NCBI RefSeq assembly: GCF_030580995.1
Contig: NZ_JAUQSZ010000006.1
Span: 62,001-126,000, forward strand
Origin: Sphingomonas immobilis
Lineage (GTDB): Bacteria; Pseudomonadota; Alphaproteobacteria; Sphingomonadales; Sphingomonadaceae
Direction: 5' to 3'
Length of the DNA: 64,000 nt
The stretch's first letter is position 1; every line of letters begins with the position of its first letter. This document shows positions 37,298 to 45,707 of this stretch, piece after piece. The notes under the pieces are model-generated. The model had not been told where the DNA came from, did not search any database, and saw only the letters and a list, made by a program, of their open reading frames with translations. A program made the position numbers and the translations under genes.

Positions 37298-38461
37298 ATG
37301 AAGAAGTTCGCCGCCGCCTCGCTGATCGCGATCCTCGCAAGCGTCCCCAGCATGGCCGCCGCGCCCAGCTACGACACGCCCGCACCGGTCGCCTATCTGG
37401 AGGACGTCACCTCGGGCGCGGTCCTCTATCAGAAGGACGCCGACCGCCGGATGCCGCCAGCATCGATGGCGAAGATGATGACGGTCTACGTCGCCTTCGA
37501 CATGATCAAGAAGGGCGAGCTCAAGCTCGACCAGAAATTCCACGTCCAGCCCGAGACGTGGCGGAAATGGCATTCGCAGGGATCGACCATGTTCCTGTCG
37601 GTCGACGAGGACGTGGCGGTCGACGATCTGCTCAAGGGCATCGTCACTTTGTCGGGCAACGATGCCTGCGTGGTGCTGGCAGAGGGGATCGCGGGCACCG
37701 AGGCGAACTTCACCGAGCGGATGAACCAGGACGCCAAGCGGCTCGGCCTGACGAACAGCCATTTCGGCACGTCGAACGGCTGGCCTGACGGCGGCGTCAC
37801 GTATGTCACCGCGCGCGATCTCGCGAAGCTCGCCAAGGCGACGATCAAGGATTTCCCGGATCTCTACAAGCGCTTCTATTCGCTGCGCGATTTCACCTGG
37901 GGCAAGACGCTGGGCGCCGCCGCACCGATCCGTCAGGACAATCGCGACCCGCTGCTCGGTCGCGTCGCCGGGGCGGACGGGCTCAAGACCGGCCACACCG
38001 AGGAGGCGGGCTATGGCTTCACTGGCTCCGCGCAGCAGGGCAATCGCCGCCTCGTGATGGTGATGGCGGGGCTCGGCACTTACGGCCAGCGCGCCGAGGA
38101 ATCGGTCAAGTTCATGAACTGGGGCTTCGGATCCTGGAAGTCGCAGCCGGTCGTGAAGAAGGGCAAGAAGGTCGAGACCGCAGAGGTGCAGATGGGATCG
38201 ACCAACAAGGTCGATCTGATCGCGCCGGAGGATTTGACCGCGACTTTGCCCGCCGGGCTGATCTCCAATATGTCGCTGAAAGTGGTCTACGAAGGCCCCG
38301 TGAAGGCCCCGATCAAGCAGGGACAGCATATCGCCGATCTCGTCGTCACCAGTCCCGACATGCCCGCGCAGACGCTGCCGCTGGTGGCCGCCGCCGACGT
38401 GCCGCAGGCCGGCTTCTTCGGTCGCGTCTGGGCTGGGCTGATGAGCCTGTTCGGCGCCTGA
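37298..38461 (+). CDS. dacC: D-alanyl-D-alanine carboxypeptidase (PBP5/6 family)
   Basis: 387 residues. The signal peptide is KKFAAASLIAILASVPSMAA. The triad is SMAK (in PPASMAKMMTVY), SGN (in VTLSGNDAC) and KTG (in DGLKTGHTEEAG). The C-terminal PBP5_C domain ends with an amphipathic anchor, GRVWAGLMSLFGA. It trims the terminal D-Ala of peptidoglycan in the periplasm. The symbol could equally be dacA. It sits 25 bp after the SPOR gene and 9 bp before tmk. Confidence 0.94.
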   Translation: MKKFAAASLIAILASVPSMAAAPSYDTPAPVAYLEDVTSGAVLYQKDADRRMPPASMAKMMTVYVAFDMIKKGELKLDQKFHVQPETWRKWHSQGSTMFLSVDEDVAVDDLLKGIVTLSGNDACVVLAEGIAGTEANFTERMNQDAKRLGLTNSHFGTSNGWPDGGVTYVTARDLAKLAKATIKDFPDLYKRFYSLRDFTWGKTLGAAAPIRQDNRDPLLGRVAGADGLKTGHTEEAGYGFTGSAQQGNRRLVMVMAGLGTYGQRAEESVKFMNWGFGSWKSQPVVKKGKKVETAEVQMGSTNKVDLIAPEDLTATLPAGLISNMSLKVVYEGPVKAPIKQGQHIADLVVTSPDMPAQTLPLVAAADVPQAGFFGRVWAGLMSLFGA

Positions 38462-38470
38462 GATGATCGT

Positions 38471-39097
38471 ATGAGCGGCCGCTTCATCTCGCTCGAAGGC
38501 GGGGAGGGGGCGGGCAAGTCCACGCAGGCGCGCTTGCTGGTCGAGGCGCTGGCGGCGCGCGGCATCGAGGCGATCATCACGCGCGAACCCGGCGGCAGCG
38601 AAGGCGCCGAAGCGATCCGCGAACTGCTGATGCAGGGCGAGGTGACGCGCTGGAGCGCGCACAGCGAGGCTTTGCTCTTCGCCGCCGCGCGTGCCGACCA
38701 TGTCGAGAAGCGCATCAACCCCGCCATCGGCGCAGGCATCTGGGTGATCTGCGACCGCTTCCTCGACAGCAGTCGCGCCTATCAGGGTGTCGCGGGCGGG
38801 ATCGACGATGCCGCGATCCTAGCGCTGCACGGTTTCGGATCGCGCGGGCTGCTGCCCGACCGCACCTTCGTGCTGGAAGTGTCGATCGCGCAGGGCCGCG
38901 CGCGTGCCGAGGTGCGCGACGGCGCGGCGGCGGATCGTTTCGCGGCAAGGGGCGATGCCTTTCACGCCGATGTCGCGGCGGCATTCCGGCGCTTTGCCGA
39001 GGCCGAGCCCGAACGCTTCCGGGTGATCGACGCAGGCGGCGACGTCGCCAGCGTCCACGCGGCGATTCTGGCCGGTCTCCGCGACCTGCTGCCATGA
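38471..39097 (+). CDS. tmk: Thymidylate kinase
   Basis: 208 residues. The P-loop is LEGGEGAGKSTQARLL; ITREPGGSEGAEAIRELL is the dTMP site with DR(E)PGG character; ICDRFLDSSRAYQG follows. It makes dTDP. Its stop overlaps the holB start, a common pairing. Confidence 0.96.
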   Translation: MSGRFISLEGGEGAGKSTQARLLVEALAARGIEAIITREPGGSEGAEAIRELLMQGEVTRWSAHSEALLFAAARADHVEKRINPAIGAGIWVICDRFLDSSRAYQGVAGGIDDAAILALHGFGSRGLLPDRTFVLEVSIAQGRARAEVRDGAAADRFAARGDAFHADVAAAFRRFAEAEPERFRVIDAGGDVASVHAAILAGLRDLLP

Positions 39098-40074
39098 CCC
39101 TCCCACTCGGAAACGACGCCGCGCACGCCGCCTTCGCCGATGCGATGGCGAGCGGATCGCTCCACCACGCCTGGCTGTTCGCGGGGCCGGAAGGGATCGG
39201 CAAGGCGCGGTTCGCGCGCGCCGCCGCCATGCGAATGCTCGCTGACGCCATGACACCGGGCGCGCTGCCGCCAGGGTTCGACGTGCCCGAGGACCACCAG
39301 ACACGACGCCTGATCGAGGCGGGCTCGCACCCCGATTACCGCGAACTGGTGCGCATGCCCAAGGAAAGCGACAAGACCGGCACCGAGCTCGCGCGCTCGA
39401 TCCCGATCGCGCAGGTGCGTGCGCTGTTGCCGCTGTTCGCGATGAAGCCGTCGCTTTCGCCCCGCCGCGTCGTGCTGATCGACGCGATCGACGATGTCGA
39501 GCGGCCCGGCGCCTCGAACGCGCTGCTCAAGAACCTTGAGGAGCCGCCGGCGGGGACGATCTTTCTCCTCATCAGCCACGCGCCCGGCCGCCTGCTGCCG
39601 ACGATCCGCTCGCGCTGCCGTCTGCTGCGCTTCGATCCGATCGGCGAGGGCGAGATGCGCGGCATCGTCGGTGCGCAACTCCCGCAGGCCGACGATGCCG
39701 AGATCGCGGCGCTGGTGCGTGCGGGCAACGGCTCCCCCGGCCGTGCGCTCGGGTTCGCGGGGCTGAACCTCGCGGCGATCGACAGCGCGCTCGCCGGCAT
39801 CGCGCGCGACGGCGACCGCAGCAACGGCGCGCGCGTGAAGCTCGCCAAGGCGCTTGCGCTGAAGGCGGCGCAGCCGCGCTACGAAGCATTCCTCGATCGC
39901 GCGCCCGCCTTCATCGCCGATGCCGCGCGCAATCGGCAGGGCGAGCGGCTGCGCACCGCGCTCGACAGCTACGACACCGCCCGCGCTCTGGCGGCGAGCG
40001 CACGCGCGCTGTCGCTCGACGCGCAGGGAACGGTGTTCGAGATGGCCGGCCTCGTTGCGAAGCTCGCCGCCTAG
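39094..40074 (+). CDS. holB: DNA polymerase III subunit delta prime
   Basis: 326 residues. The clamp-loader AAA+ fold is seen in HHAWLFAGPEGIGKARFARA, VVLIDAIDDVERPGASNALL, LLKNLEEPPAGTIFLLISHA and the SRC-type sensor IRSRCRLLRF. It works with tau/gamma and delta to load the beta clamp. No zinc-binding Cys cluster is seen. It precedes metG by 15 bp. Confidence 0.93.
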   Translation: MTLPLGNDAAHAAFADAMASGSLHHAWLFAGPEGIGKARFARAAAMRMLADAMTPGALPPGFDVPEDHQTRRLIEAGSHPDYRELVRMPKESDKTGTELARSIPIAQVRALLPLFAMKPSLSPRRVVLIDAIDDVERPGASNALLKNLEEPPAGTIFLLISHAPGRLLPTIRSRCRLLRFDPIGEGEMRGIVGAQLPQADDAEIAALVRAGNGSPGRALGFAGLNLAAIDSALAGIARDGDRSNGARVKLAKALALKAAQPRYEAFLDRAPAFIADAARNRQGERLRTALDSYDTARALAASARALSLDAQGTVFEMAGLVAKLAA

Positions 40075-40089
40075 CCCTAGGGAGACGGC

Positions 40090-41628
40090 ATGGCCGAACC
40101 CTATTACATCACCACCGCGATCAGCTACCCCAACGGCAAGCCGCATATCGGCCACGCTTATGAGGCGATCGCGGCCGATGCCATCGCGCGCTTCCACCGT
40201 CAGGCCGGCCGCGACGTGCGCTTCCAGACCGGCACCGACGAGCACGGCCTGAAGATGGTGCAGACGGCGCGCGACAAGGGCGTCGAGGTGCGCGCGCTCG
40301 CCGACGAAATGTCGGGACTTTTCCGCAGCATGTGCGACAGTCTCGATATCTCCTACGACCATTTCATCCGCACGACCGAGCCCGATCACCACCGCGCCAG
40401 CCAGGCGATATGGGAAGCGATGGCCGCGAACGACGACCTGTACCTCAGTCGCTACGAAGGCTGGTATTCGGTGCGCGACGAAGCGTTCTACGACGAGAAG
40501 GAACTGGTTGAGGGGGAAGGGGGCGAGAAACTCTCGCCGCAGGGCACGCCCGTCACCTGGACGGCGGAGGAGAGCTGGTTCTTCCGCCTCTCGAAATATC
40601 AGCAGCCGCTGCTCGATCATTATGCCGCCAACCCCGATTTCATCCGCCCGGAGAGTCGCCGCAACGAGGTGATGCGCTTCGTCGAGGGCGGGTTGTCGGA
40701 CCTGTCGGTGTCGCGCACCAGTTTCGACTGGGGTGTGAAGGTGCCGGGTGCTGAGGGGCACGTCATGTACGTATGGGTCGACGCGCTGACCAATTACCTG
40801 ACCGGCACCGGCTATCCGGACGCGGCATCACCGCTGGCGAAATACTGGCCCGCAGATCTGCACGTCATCGGCAAGGATATCGTGCGATTTCATACGGTTT
40901 ACTGGCCAGCCTTCCTGATGAGTGCGAAGCTGGCGCTTCCGAAGGCGGTGTTCGGCCACGGCTTCCTTCTCAACCGCGGCGAGAAGATGTCGAAATCGGT
41001 CGGCAACGTCACCGATCCGATGGATCTGATCGCGCGGTTCGGCGTCGATGCGCTGCGCTATTTCATGCTGCGGGAAGTGAGCTTCGGACAGGACGGCAGC
41101 TATTCGGAAGAGGCTATCGTCACGCGCTGCAACGCTGATCTTGCCAACAACCTCGGCAATCTGGCGCAGCGCTGCCTCTCGATCATCGCCAAGAATTGCG
41201 ACGGCAAGGTGCCCGCCCCGGGCGAATCGACGGCGATCGAGCAGGCGTTGTCCGACAGTCTCGCGAAGGCCCGGACCGAACTCGACGAGGCAATGGACGA
41301 TCTCGCGCTGCACAACGCGCTGGAGGCAGTGTGGTCGGCGGCGCGTTTCGCCAACCAATATTTCGCGGAACAGGCACCGTGGAGCGTCCGCAAGACCGAT
41401 CCGGCGCGCGCGGACACGATCCTGTACCACGCGGCGGAGGCGATCCGCCGGCTGGCGATCCTGGCGCGCTGGGCGATTCCGGGCGGCGCGGACAAACTGC
41501 TGGATCTGCTGGCCCAGGCCCCGGACGCGCGTGATTTCGACGCGCTCGACCGGCCGCTCGCACCCGGCATCGCGTTGCCGGCGCCGAGCGGCGTCTTTCC
41601 GCGTCTCGAAATGCCGGCCGACGCCTGA
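40090..41628 (+). CDS. metG: Methionyl-tRNA synthetase
   Basis: 512 residues, the short form without the C-terminal tRNA-binding domain. It has YPNGKPHIGHAYEAIAADAI (HIGH motif), RFQTGTDEHGLKM, and GEKMSKSVGNVTDP (KMSKS). The connective region lacks a CxxC knuckle. GGGAG stands just upstream of the ATG. The stop overlaps the tatD start. Confidence 0.97.
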   Translation: MAEPYYITTAISYPNGKPHIGHAYEAIAADAIARFHRQAGRDVRFQTGTDEHGLKMVQTARDKGVEVRALADEMSGLFRSMCDSLDISYDHFIRTTEPDHHRASQAIWEAMAANDDLYLSRYEGWYSVRDEAFYDEKELVEGEGGEKLSPQGTPVTWTAEESWFFRLSKYQQPLLDHYAANPDFIRPESRRNEVMRFVEGGLSDLSVSRTSFDWGVKVPGAEGHVMYVWVDALTNYLTGTGYPDAASPLAKYWPADLHVIGKDIVRFHTVYWPAFLMSAKLALPKAVFGHGFLLNRGEKMSKSVGNVTDPMDLIARFGVDALRYFMLREVSFGQDGSYSEEAIVTRCNADLANNLGNLAQRCLSIIAKNCDGKVPAPGESTAIEQALSDSLAKARTELDEAMDDLALHNALEAVWSAARFANQYFAEQAPWSVRKTDPARADTILYHAAEAIRRLAILARWAIPGGADKLLDLLAQAPDARDFDALDRPLAPGIALPAPSGVFPRLEMPADA

Positions 41629-42404
41629 TGTTCGCCGACAGCCATTGTCATCTCAATTACAAGGGCTTGGCCGAGCAACAGCAGGACGTGTTGCAACGTG
41701 CCCGCGCGCGCGGCGTGTCGGCGATGCTCAACATTGCAACGCGCGAAAGCGAGTGGGACGATGTGCTCGCCACCGCGGAGCGCGAGCCCGACGTCTGGGC
41801 GACGGTCGGCATCCACCCGCATGAGGCCGACGAGCATCCGCATATCGATACCGCCCGCCTGATCGACCGCGCGCGGCACCCGCGCGTCGTCGGCATCGGT
41901 GAGACCGGCCTCGACTATTATTACGATCACAGCGACCGCGCTCGCCAGCAAACGTCTTTCCGCGCGCACATCGCCGCGGCGCGCACGACGGGGCTCCCCA
42001 TCGTCGTCCACACCCGCGACGCCGAGGACGACACCGCCGCGATCCTGCGCGAGGAGATGGGAGCGGGGGCCTTCCCCGGCGTGATCCACTGCTTCACCGC
42101 GAGCGGCGCCTTCGCGGACATCGCGCTGGAACTCGGCTTCTACATCTCGATTTCGGGCATCGTTACTTTCAAGAACGCGCGCGACCTGCAGGAAACCGCC
42201 GCGCGCCTGCCGCTCGACCGCTTGCTGATCGAAACCGACGCGCCCTTCCTCGCGCCCGTGCCGCACCGGGGCAAGACCGGCGAGCCCGCCTTCGTCGCCG
42301 ATACGGGCACCTTCCTCGCCGGGCTGCGCGGCGAGAGCGTCGACACGCTGGCCGCAGCGACCGCGCAGAACTTTCACGATTTGTTCGCAAAGACGCGCGT
42401 ATGA
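41628..42404 (+). CDS. tatD: TatD family deoxyribonuclease/hydrolase
   Basis: 258 residues. Metal ligands lie in FADSHCHLNY, VGIGETGLDYYYDHS, PIVVHTRDAEDD, VIHCFTASG and LIETDAPFLAPVPHRGK, all hallmarks of the family. The role is a Mg-dependent 3'-5' exonuclease or deacylase-like hydrolase. It is coupled to metG and to the next gene by 1- and 4-base overlaps. Confidence 0.94.
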   Translation: MFADSHCHLNYKGLAEQQQDVLQRARARGVSAMLNIATRESEWDDVLATAEREPDVWATVGIHPHEADEHPHIDTARLIDRARHPRVVGIGETGLDYYYDHSDRARQQTSFRAHIAAARTTGLPIVVHTRDAEDDTAAILREEMGAGAFPGVIHCFTASGAFADIALELGFYISISGIVTFKNARDLQETAARLPLDRLLIETDAPFLAPVPHRGKTGEPAFVADTGTFLAGLRGESVDTLAAATAQNFHDLFAKTRV

Positions 42405-43165
42405 AGGTGAGGGTGCTCGGATCGGGCACCTCGTCGGGCGTGCCGCGCATCGGCAACGATTGGGGCGCTTGCGACCCGGCGGACCCGCGCAACCGCCGCA
42501 CGCGCGTGTCGATCCTGGTCGAAACCGCGACGACGCGCATCCTCGTCGATACCGGGCCGGACATGCGAGAGCAGTTGCTGGCGGCCGATGTCAGCACGCT
42601 CGATGCGGTGATCTGGACGCATGATCATGCCGATCATACGCACGGTATCGATGATCTACGGCAGGTTTTTCACGCGATGGGCCGGCCGGTACGATGTTTC
42701 GCGCGGATGTGGACGGCGCGAAGCCTGCGCGGGCGCTTCGGCTATGTGTTCGAAGGCACCAGCGGCTATCCGGCCACCGCGACGATCGAGGATCTCGCCG
42801 ATACGCTGACGATCGGCGATATCGCCTTGCGCATCGCCGACCAGCCGCATGGCAAGATCACCTCCGCCGGCCTGCGTTTCGAAGCGGACGAGGTGGCGCT
42901 CGGTTATGCTACCGATCTCAATGACATGACGGACGATGTTGCAGCAATCTACAAAAATCTCGACCTGTGGATCGTCGATGCCCTGCGCGAGCGCGTCCAC
43001 CCGTCTCACGCCGATCTTGCCATGACGCTCGGCTGGATCGATGCGCTGAAACCACGCCGTGCGCTGCTGACCCACATGGACCAGTCGATGGATTACGAAA
43101 CGCTGCGCGCCGAACTGCCGCCAGGTATCGAGCCGGCATATGACGGCCTGGAGGTCATACTGTGA
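42401..43165 (+). CDS. MBL-fold metal-dependent hydrolase (PhnP-like)
   Basis: 254 residues. It begins VRVLGSGTSSGVPRIGNDWG; the metal site is WTHDHADHTHGIDD, with LLTHMDQSMDY near the end. The GTSxGVP start is shared with PhnP-type phosphodiesterases. The substrate is unknown; there is no phn cluster nearby. It overlaps tatD by 4 bp, a pairing often seen in alphaproteobacteria. Confidence 0.88.
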   Translation: MKVRVLGSGTSSGVPRIGNDWGACDPADPRNRRTRVSILVETATTRILVDTGPDMREQLLAADVSTLDAVIWTHDHADHTHGIDDLRQVFHAMGRPVRCFARMWTARSLRGRFGYVFEGTSGYPATATIEDLADTLTIGDIALRIADQPHGKITSAGLRFEADEVALGYATDLNDMTDDVAAIYKNLDLWIVDALRERVHPSHADLAMTLGWIDALKPRRALLTHMDQSMDYETLRAELPPGIEPAYDGLEVIL

Positions 43166-43755
43166 CGCCCGGAGCGCTGGCCCTCGTGCTGATGCTGATC
43201 CTGCCGGTCATGGCGCTGGCGGCGCGGCGGTTGCCAATGGGCCAGCTCGCGACGATGGCGCTGGCGTGGGTCGGCATCTTCGCGATCGCCATCGTGATCG
43301 TGTCCTTCGTCAGCCAGAACAGTTCGCTCACCAACGGCATCAACTCGGTGTTCTACGGCGACAGCGTCACCGGCAGCGAGACGCGCATCACCAAGGGCGA
43401 GGATGGCCATTTTCACGCGCGCGTCTCGATCAACGGTGTGTCGCGCACGATGCTGATCGACAGCGGCGCGACGACGATCGCGCTGTCTCAGGAAACGGCG
43501 CGCGCTGCCGGCCTGGACCTGGAGGAATCACCGTTTCCGGTGCTGGTCGAGACCGCCAATGGAACGGTTTCCGGCAAACGAACGACGATCCCGAACCTCA
43601 AATTGGGGTCTATCGACGCAGAGGGCCTCGGCGCGATCGTGCAGGACAATCTTGGCGATCAGGATCTGCTCGGTATGAATTTCCTGTCGCGGCTCAAATC
43701 GTGGCGGGTGGAGGGCAACACGCTCATCCTCGTCCCGGCATCTAAACAGACTTAA
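43162..43755 (+). CDS. Retropepsin-like aspartic protease, membrane-anchored (TIGR02281 type)
   Basis: 197 residues, GTG start overlapping the previous stop. Two membrane helices form the N-terminus (LALVLMLILPVMALAARRLP, LAWVGIFAIAIVIVSFV). The protease domain has the single active-site motif MLIDSGATTIALS and the later LLGMNFLSRLKSWRV, as in clan AA dimeric proteases. The domain probably lies in the periplasm. It is the last gene of the coupled metG-tatD run; an AT-rich gap follows. Confidence 0.87.
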   Translation: MTPGALALVLMLILPVMALAARRLPMGQLATMALAWVGIFAIAIVIVSFVSQNSSLTNGINSVFYGDSVTGSETRITKGEDGHFHARVSINGVSRTMLIDSGATTIALSQETARAAGLDLEESPFPVLVETANGTVSGKRTTIPNLKLGSIDAEGLGAIVQDNLGDQDLLGMNFLSRLKSWRVEGNTLILVPASKQT

Positions 43756-43756
43756 C

Positions 43757-43770
43757 ATAATATATATTAT
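43757..43770. promoter_or_regulatory. AT-only 14-bp palindrome upstream of mazG
   Basis: ATAATATATATTAT is a perfect palindrome in a very GC-rich genome. It starts 2 bp after the retropepsin stop and lies 36 bp before the mazG start. It may hold a -10 element or be an operator; this is inference from composition. Confidence 0.35.
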
Positions 43771-43806
43771 CGGACTTGGTGATATGGCGAAGCAGGAACC
43801 CCTTTC

Positions 43807-44559
43807 GTGAGTTCGGCAGGCATCGAGCGGCTGGTGGCGATCATGGCGCGGCTGCGCGGCCCGGACGGTTGCGAATGGGACCGCGCGCAGAGCTTCGCGA
43901 CGATCGCGCCGTATACGATCGAGGAAGCCTATGAAGTCGCCGACGCCTGCGCGCGCGACGACATGGCCGAGCTCAAGGACGAGCTCGGCGATCTGCTGCT
44001 TCAGGTCGTCTTTCACAGCCGCATGGCCGAGGAAGCCGGCCATTTCGCGCTCGCCGACGTCGTCACCGCGATCAGCGACAAGATGGAACGCCGCCACCCG
44101 CATATCTTTGGTGATGTGGCCGACGGCGGCCATCACCTCTGGGAAGTCATCAAGGCCGAGGAACGCGCCGCCAAGGCCGACCGTAGCGCGCTCGCCGGCG
44201 TCGCGATCGGCCTGCCCGCGCTGCTGCGGGCGGAGAAATTGCAGAAGCGTGCCGGCCGCGTCGGCTTCGACTGGCCCGACACGCGCGGACCACGCGCGAA
44301 GATAACCGAGGAAATCGCCGAGGTCGAAGCCGCGACGACCCCCGAGGAGATCGAGGAGGAAATCGGCGACCTGCTCTTCGCGACAACCAATTGGGCGCGG
44401 AAACTGGGCGTCGATCCCGAAGCGGCCTTGCGCGGTGCGAACGGCAAGTTCGAACGCCGCTTTCGCGCGATGGAGGCCGCAGACGAGCGGTTCGCGGAGC
44501 GGTCGCTGGAAGAACAGGAAGCGTTGTGGCAACGCGTGAAGGCTGCCGAGCGCGCGTGA
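43807..44559 (+). CDS. mazG: Nucleoside triphosphate pyrophosphohydrolase
   Basis: 250 residues with two MazG domains. The first has CEWDRAQSFATIAPYTIEEA with EVADAC, then ELKDELGDLLLQVVFHS. The second has VGFDWPDTRGPRAKITEEIA and EEEIGDLLFATTNWAR. The EExxE and ExxD metal motifs are visible in both. It hydrolyses aberrant or regulatory NTPs to NMP and pyrophosphate. The start is a GTG; the stop overlaps the next gene (GTGA). Confidence 0.94.
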   Translation: MSSAGIERLVAIMARLRGPDGCEWDRAQSFATIAPYTIEEAYEVADACARDDMAELKDELGDLLLQVVFHSRMAEEAGHFALADVVTAISDKMERRHPHIFGDVADGGHHLWEVIKAEERAAKADRSALAGVAIGLPALLRAEKLQKRAGRVGFDWPDTRGPRAKITEEIAEVEAATTPEEIEEEIGDLLFATTNWARKLGVDPEAALRGANGKFERRFRAMEAADERFAERSLEEQEALWQRVKAAERA

Positions 44560-45707
44560 TCGACCGGCTTGCCATCGCCGGCTATCGGTCGCTGCGCAAG
44601 GTCACGATCGCGCTCGGCCGTATCACCGTGGTCACGGGTGCCAACGGCAGTGGCAAGTCGAGCCTCTATCGCTCGCTCCGCTTACTGTCCGAGGCTGCGC
44701 AAGCTCGACTGATCGCCTCGGTCGCGGCGGAGGGCGGGCTCGTCTCGACACTGTGGGCGGGCCCGGAGAAATTCAGTCGCGGCATGAAGGACGGGAGCAC
44801 GCCCGTTCAGGGCCTCCGGCGATCGGAACCCGTCGCGCTGAAACTCGGTTTCTCGAGCGACACGCTCGGCTATGCGATCGATCTCGGGCTGCCGGGCCCG
44901 AGCGCGGCTTCGAGCTTTCCGCATGATCCCGAAATCAAGGTCGAGGCGCTGTGGAACGGCCACACGCTGTCGCCGCGCGACCTGATCGCCGAGCGGCGCG
45001 GGCCCGGCGTGCAGGTCCGGCGGCAGGATACCGGCGAATGGCGGCGCGTCAGCACGACGATCGCGCCGTTCGACAGCATGATGACGCAATGCGCCGATCC
45101 GGTCGACGGCCTCGAACTGCTGATGCTGCGCGAGCAGATGCGCGGCTGGCGCTTCTACGATGATCTTCGCACCGATCGCCACGCCCCGGCGCGGCGGCCG
45201 CAGGTCGGCACCTTCACGCCGGTGCTGTCGGCGGATGGCGGCGATCTCGGCTCGGCGCTGCAGACGATTCTCGCGATCGGCGACCGAGCCGGCCTCGCGG
45301 AGGCCGTCGCCGATGCGTTCGACGGCGCGACGATCGACGTCAACGAGACGTTCGAGGTCGAGATGCGACAGCACGGCCTGTTGCGTCCGCTGCGTGCCGC
45401 CGAATTATCCGAGGGCACCTTGCGCTATTTGCTGCTCGCGGCGGCCCTGCTCTCGCCGCGCCCGCCCGAACTGATGGTGCTGAACGAGCCGGAGGCGAGC
45501 CTGCACCCCGATCTCATCCCGCCGCTCGCGCGCCTGCTCGCGCATGCGGCGAAAGCGAGCCAGATCATGATCGTGTCGCACGCCGAGGCGCTGGTCGAGA
45601 CACTGATCGAGGAGCGCGACGCGACTCACATCCTGCTCGAAAAGCAACTCGGCGAGACGATCGTGGCGGATGCCGACCCTGTCGACTGGACTTGGCCGAA
45701 GCGTTAG
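44556..45707 (+). CDS. AAA family ATPase (AAA_21/RecF-like), function unknown
   Basis: 383 residues. Walker A is VVTGANGSGKSSLYRSLRLL. The ABC-like signature is ELSEGTLRYLLLAAALL. Walker B is LMVLNEPEASLHPDLIPPLA, followed by the switch His in MIVSHAEALVE. The insert between is short, so there is no long coiled coil, and I see no TOPRIM domain. Such solitary ATPases resemble the ATPase half of OLD-type proteins. It is translationally coupled to mazG and overlaps convergent hflX by 4 bp. Confidence 0.82.
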   Translation: MIDRLAIAGYRSLRKVTIALGRITVVTGANGSGKSSLYRSLRLLSEAAQARLIASVAAEGGLVSTLWAGPEKFSRGMKDGSTPVQGLRRSEPVALKLGFSSDTLGYAIDLGLPGPSAASSFPHDPEIKVEALWNGHTLSPRDLIAERRGPGVQVRRQDTGEWRRVSTTIAPFDSMMTQCADPVDGLELLMLREQMRGWRFYDDLRTDRHAPARRPQVGTFTPVLSADGGDLGSALQTILAIGDRAGLAEAVADAFDGATIDVNETFEVEMRQHGLLRPLRAAELSEGTLRYLLLAAALLSPRPPELMVLNEPEASLHPDLIPPLARLLAHAAKASQIMIVSHAEALVETLIEERDATHILLEKQLGETIVADADPVDWTWPKR

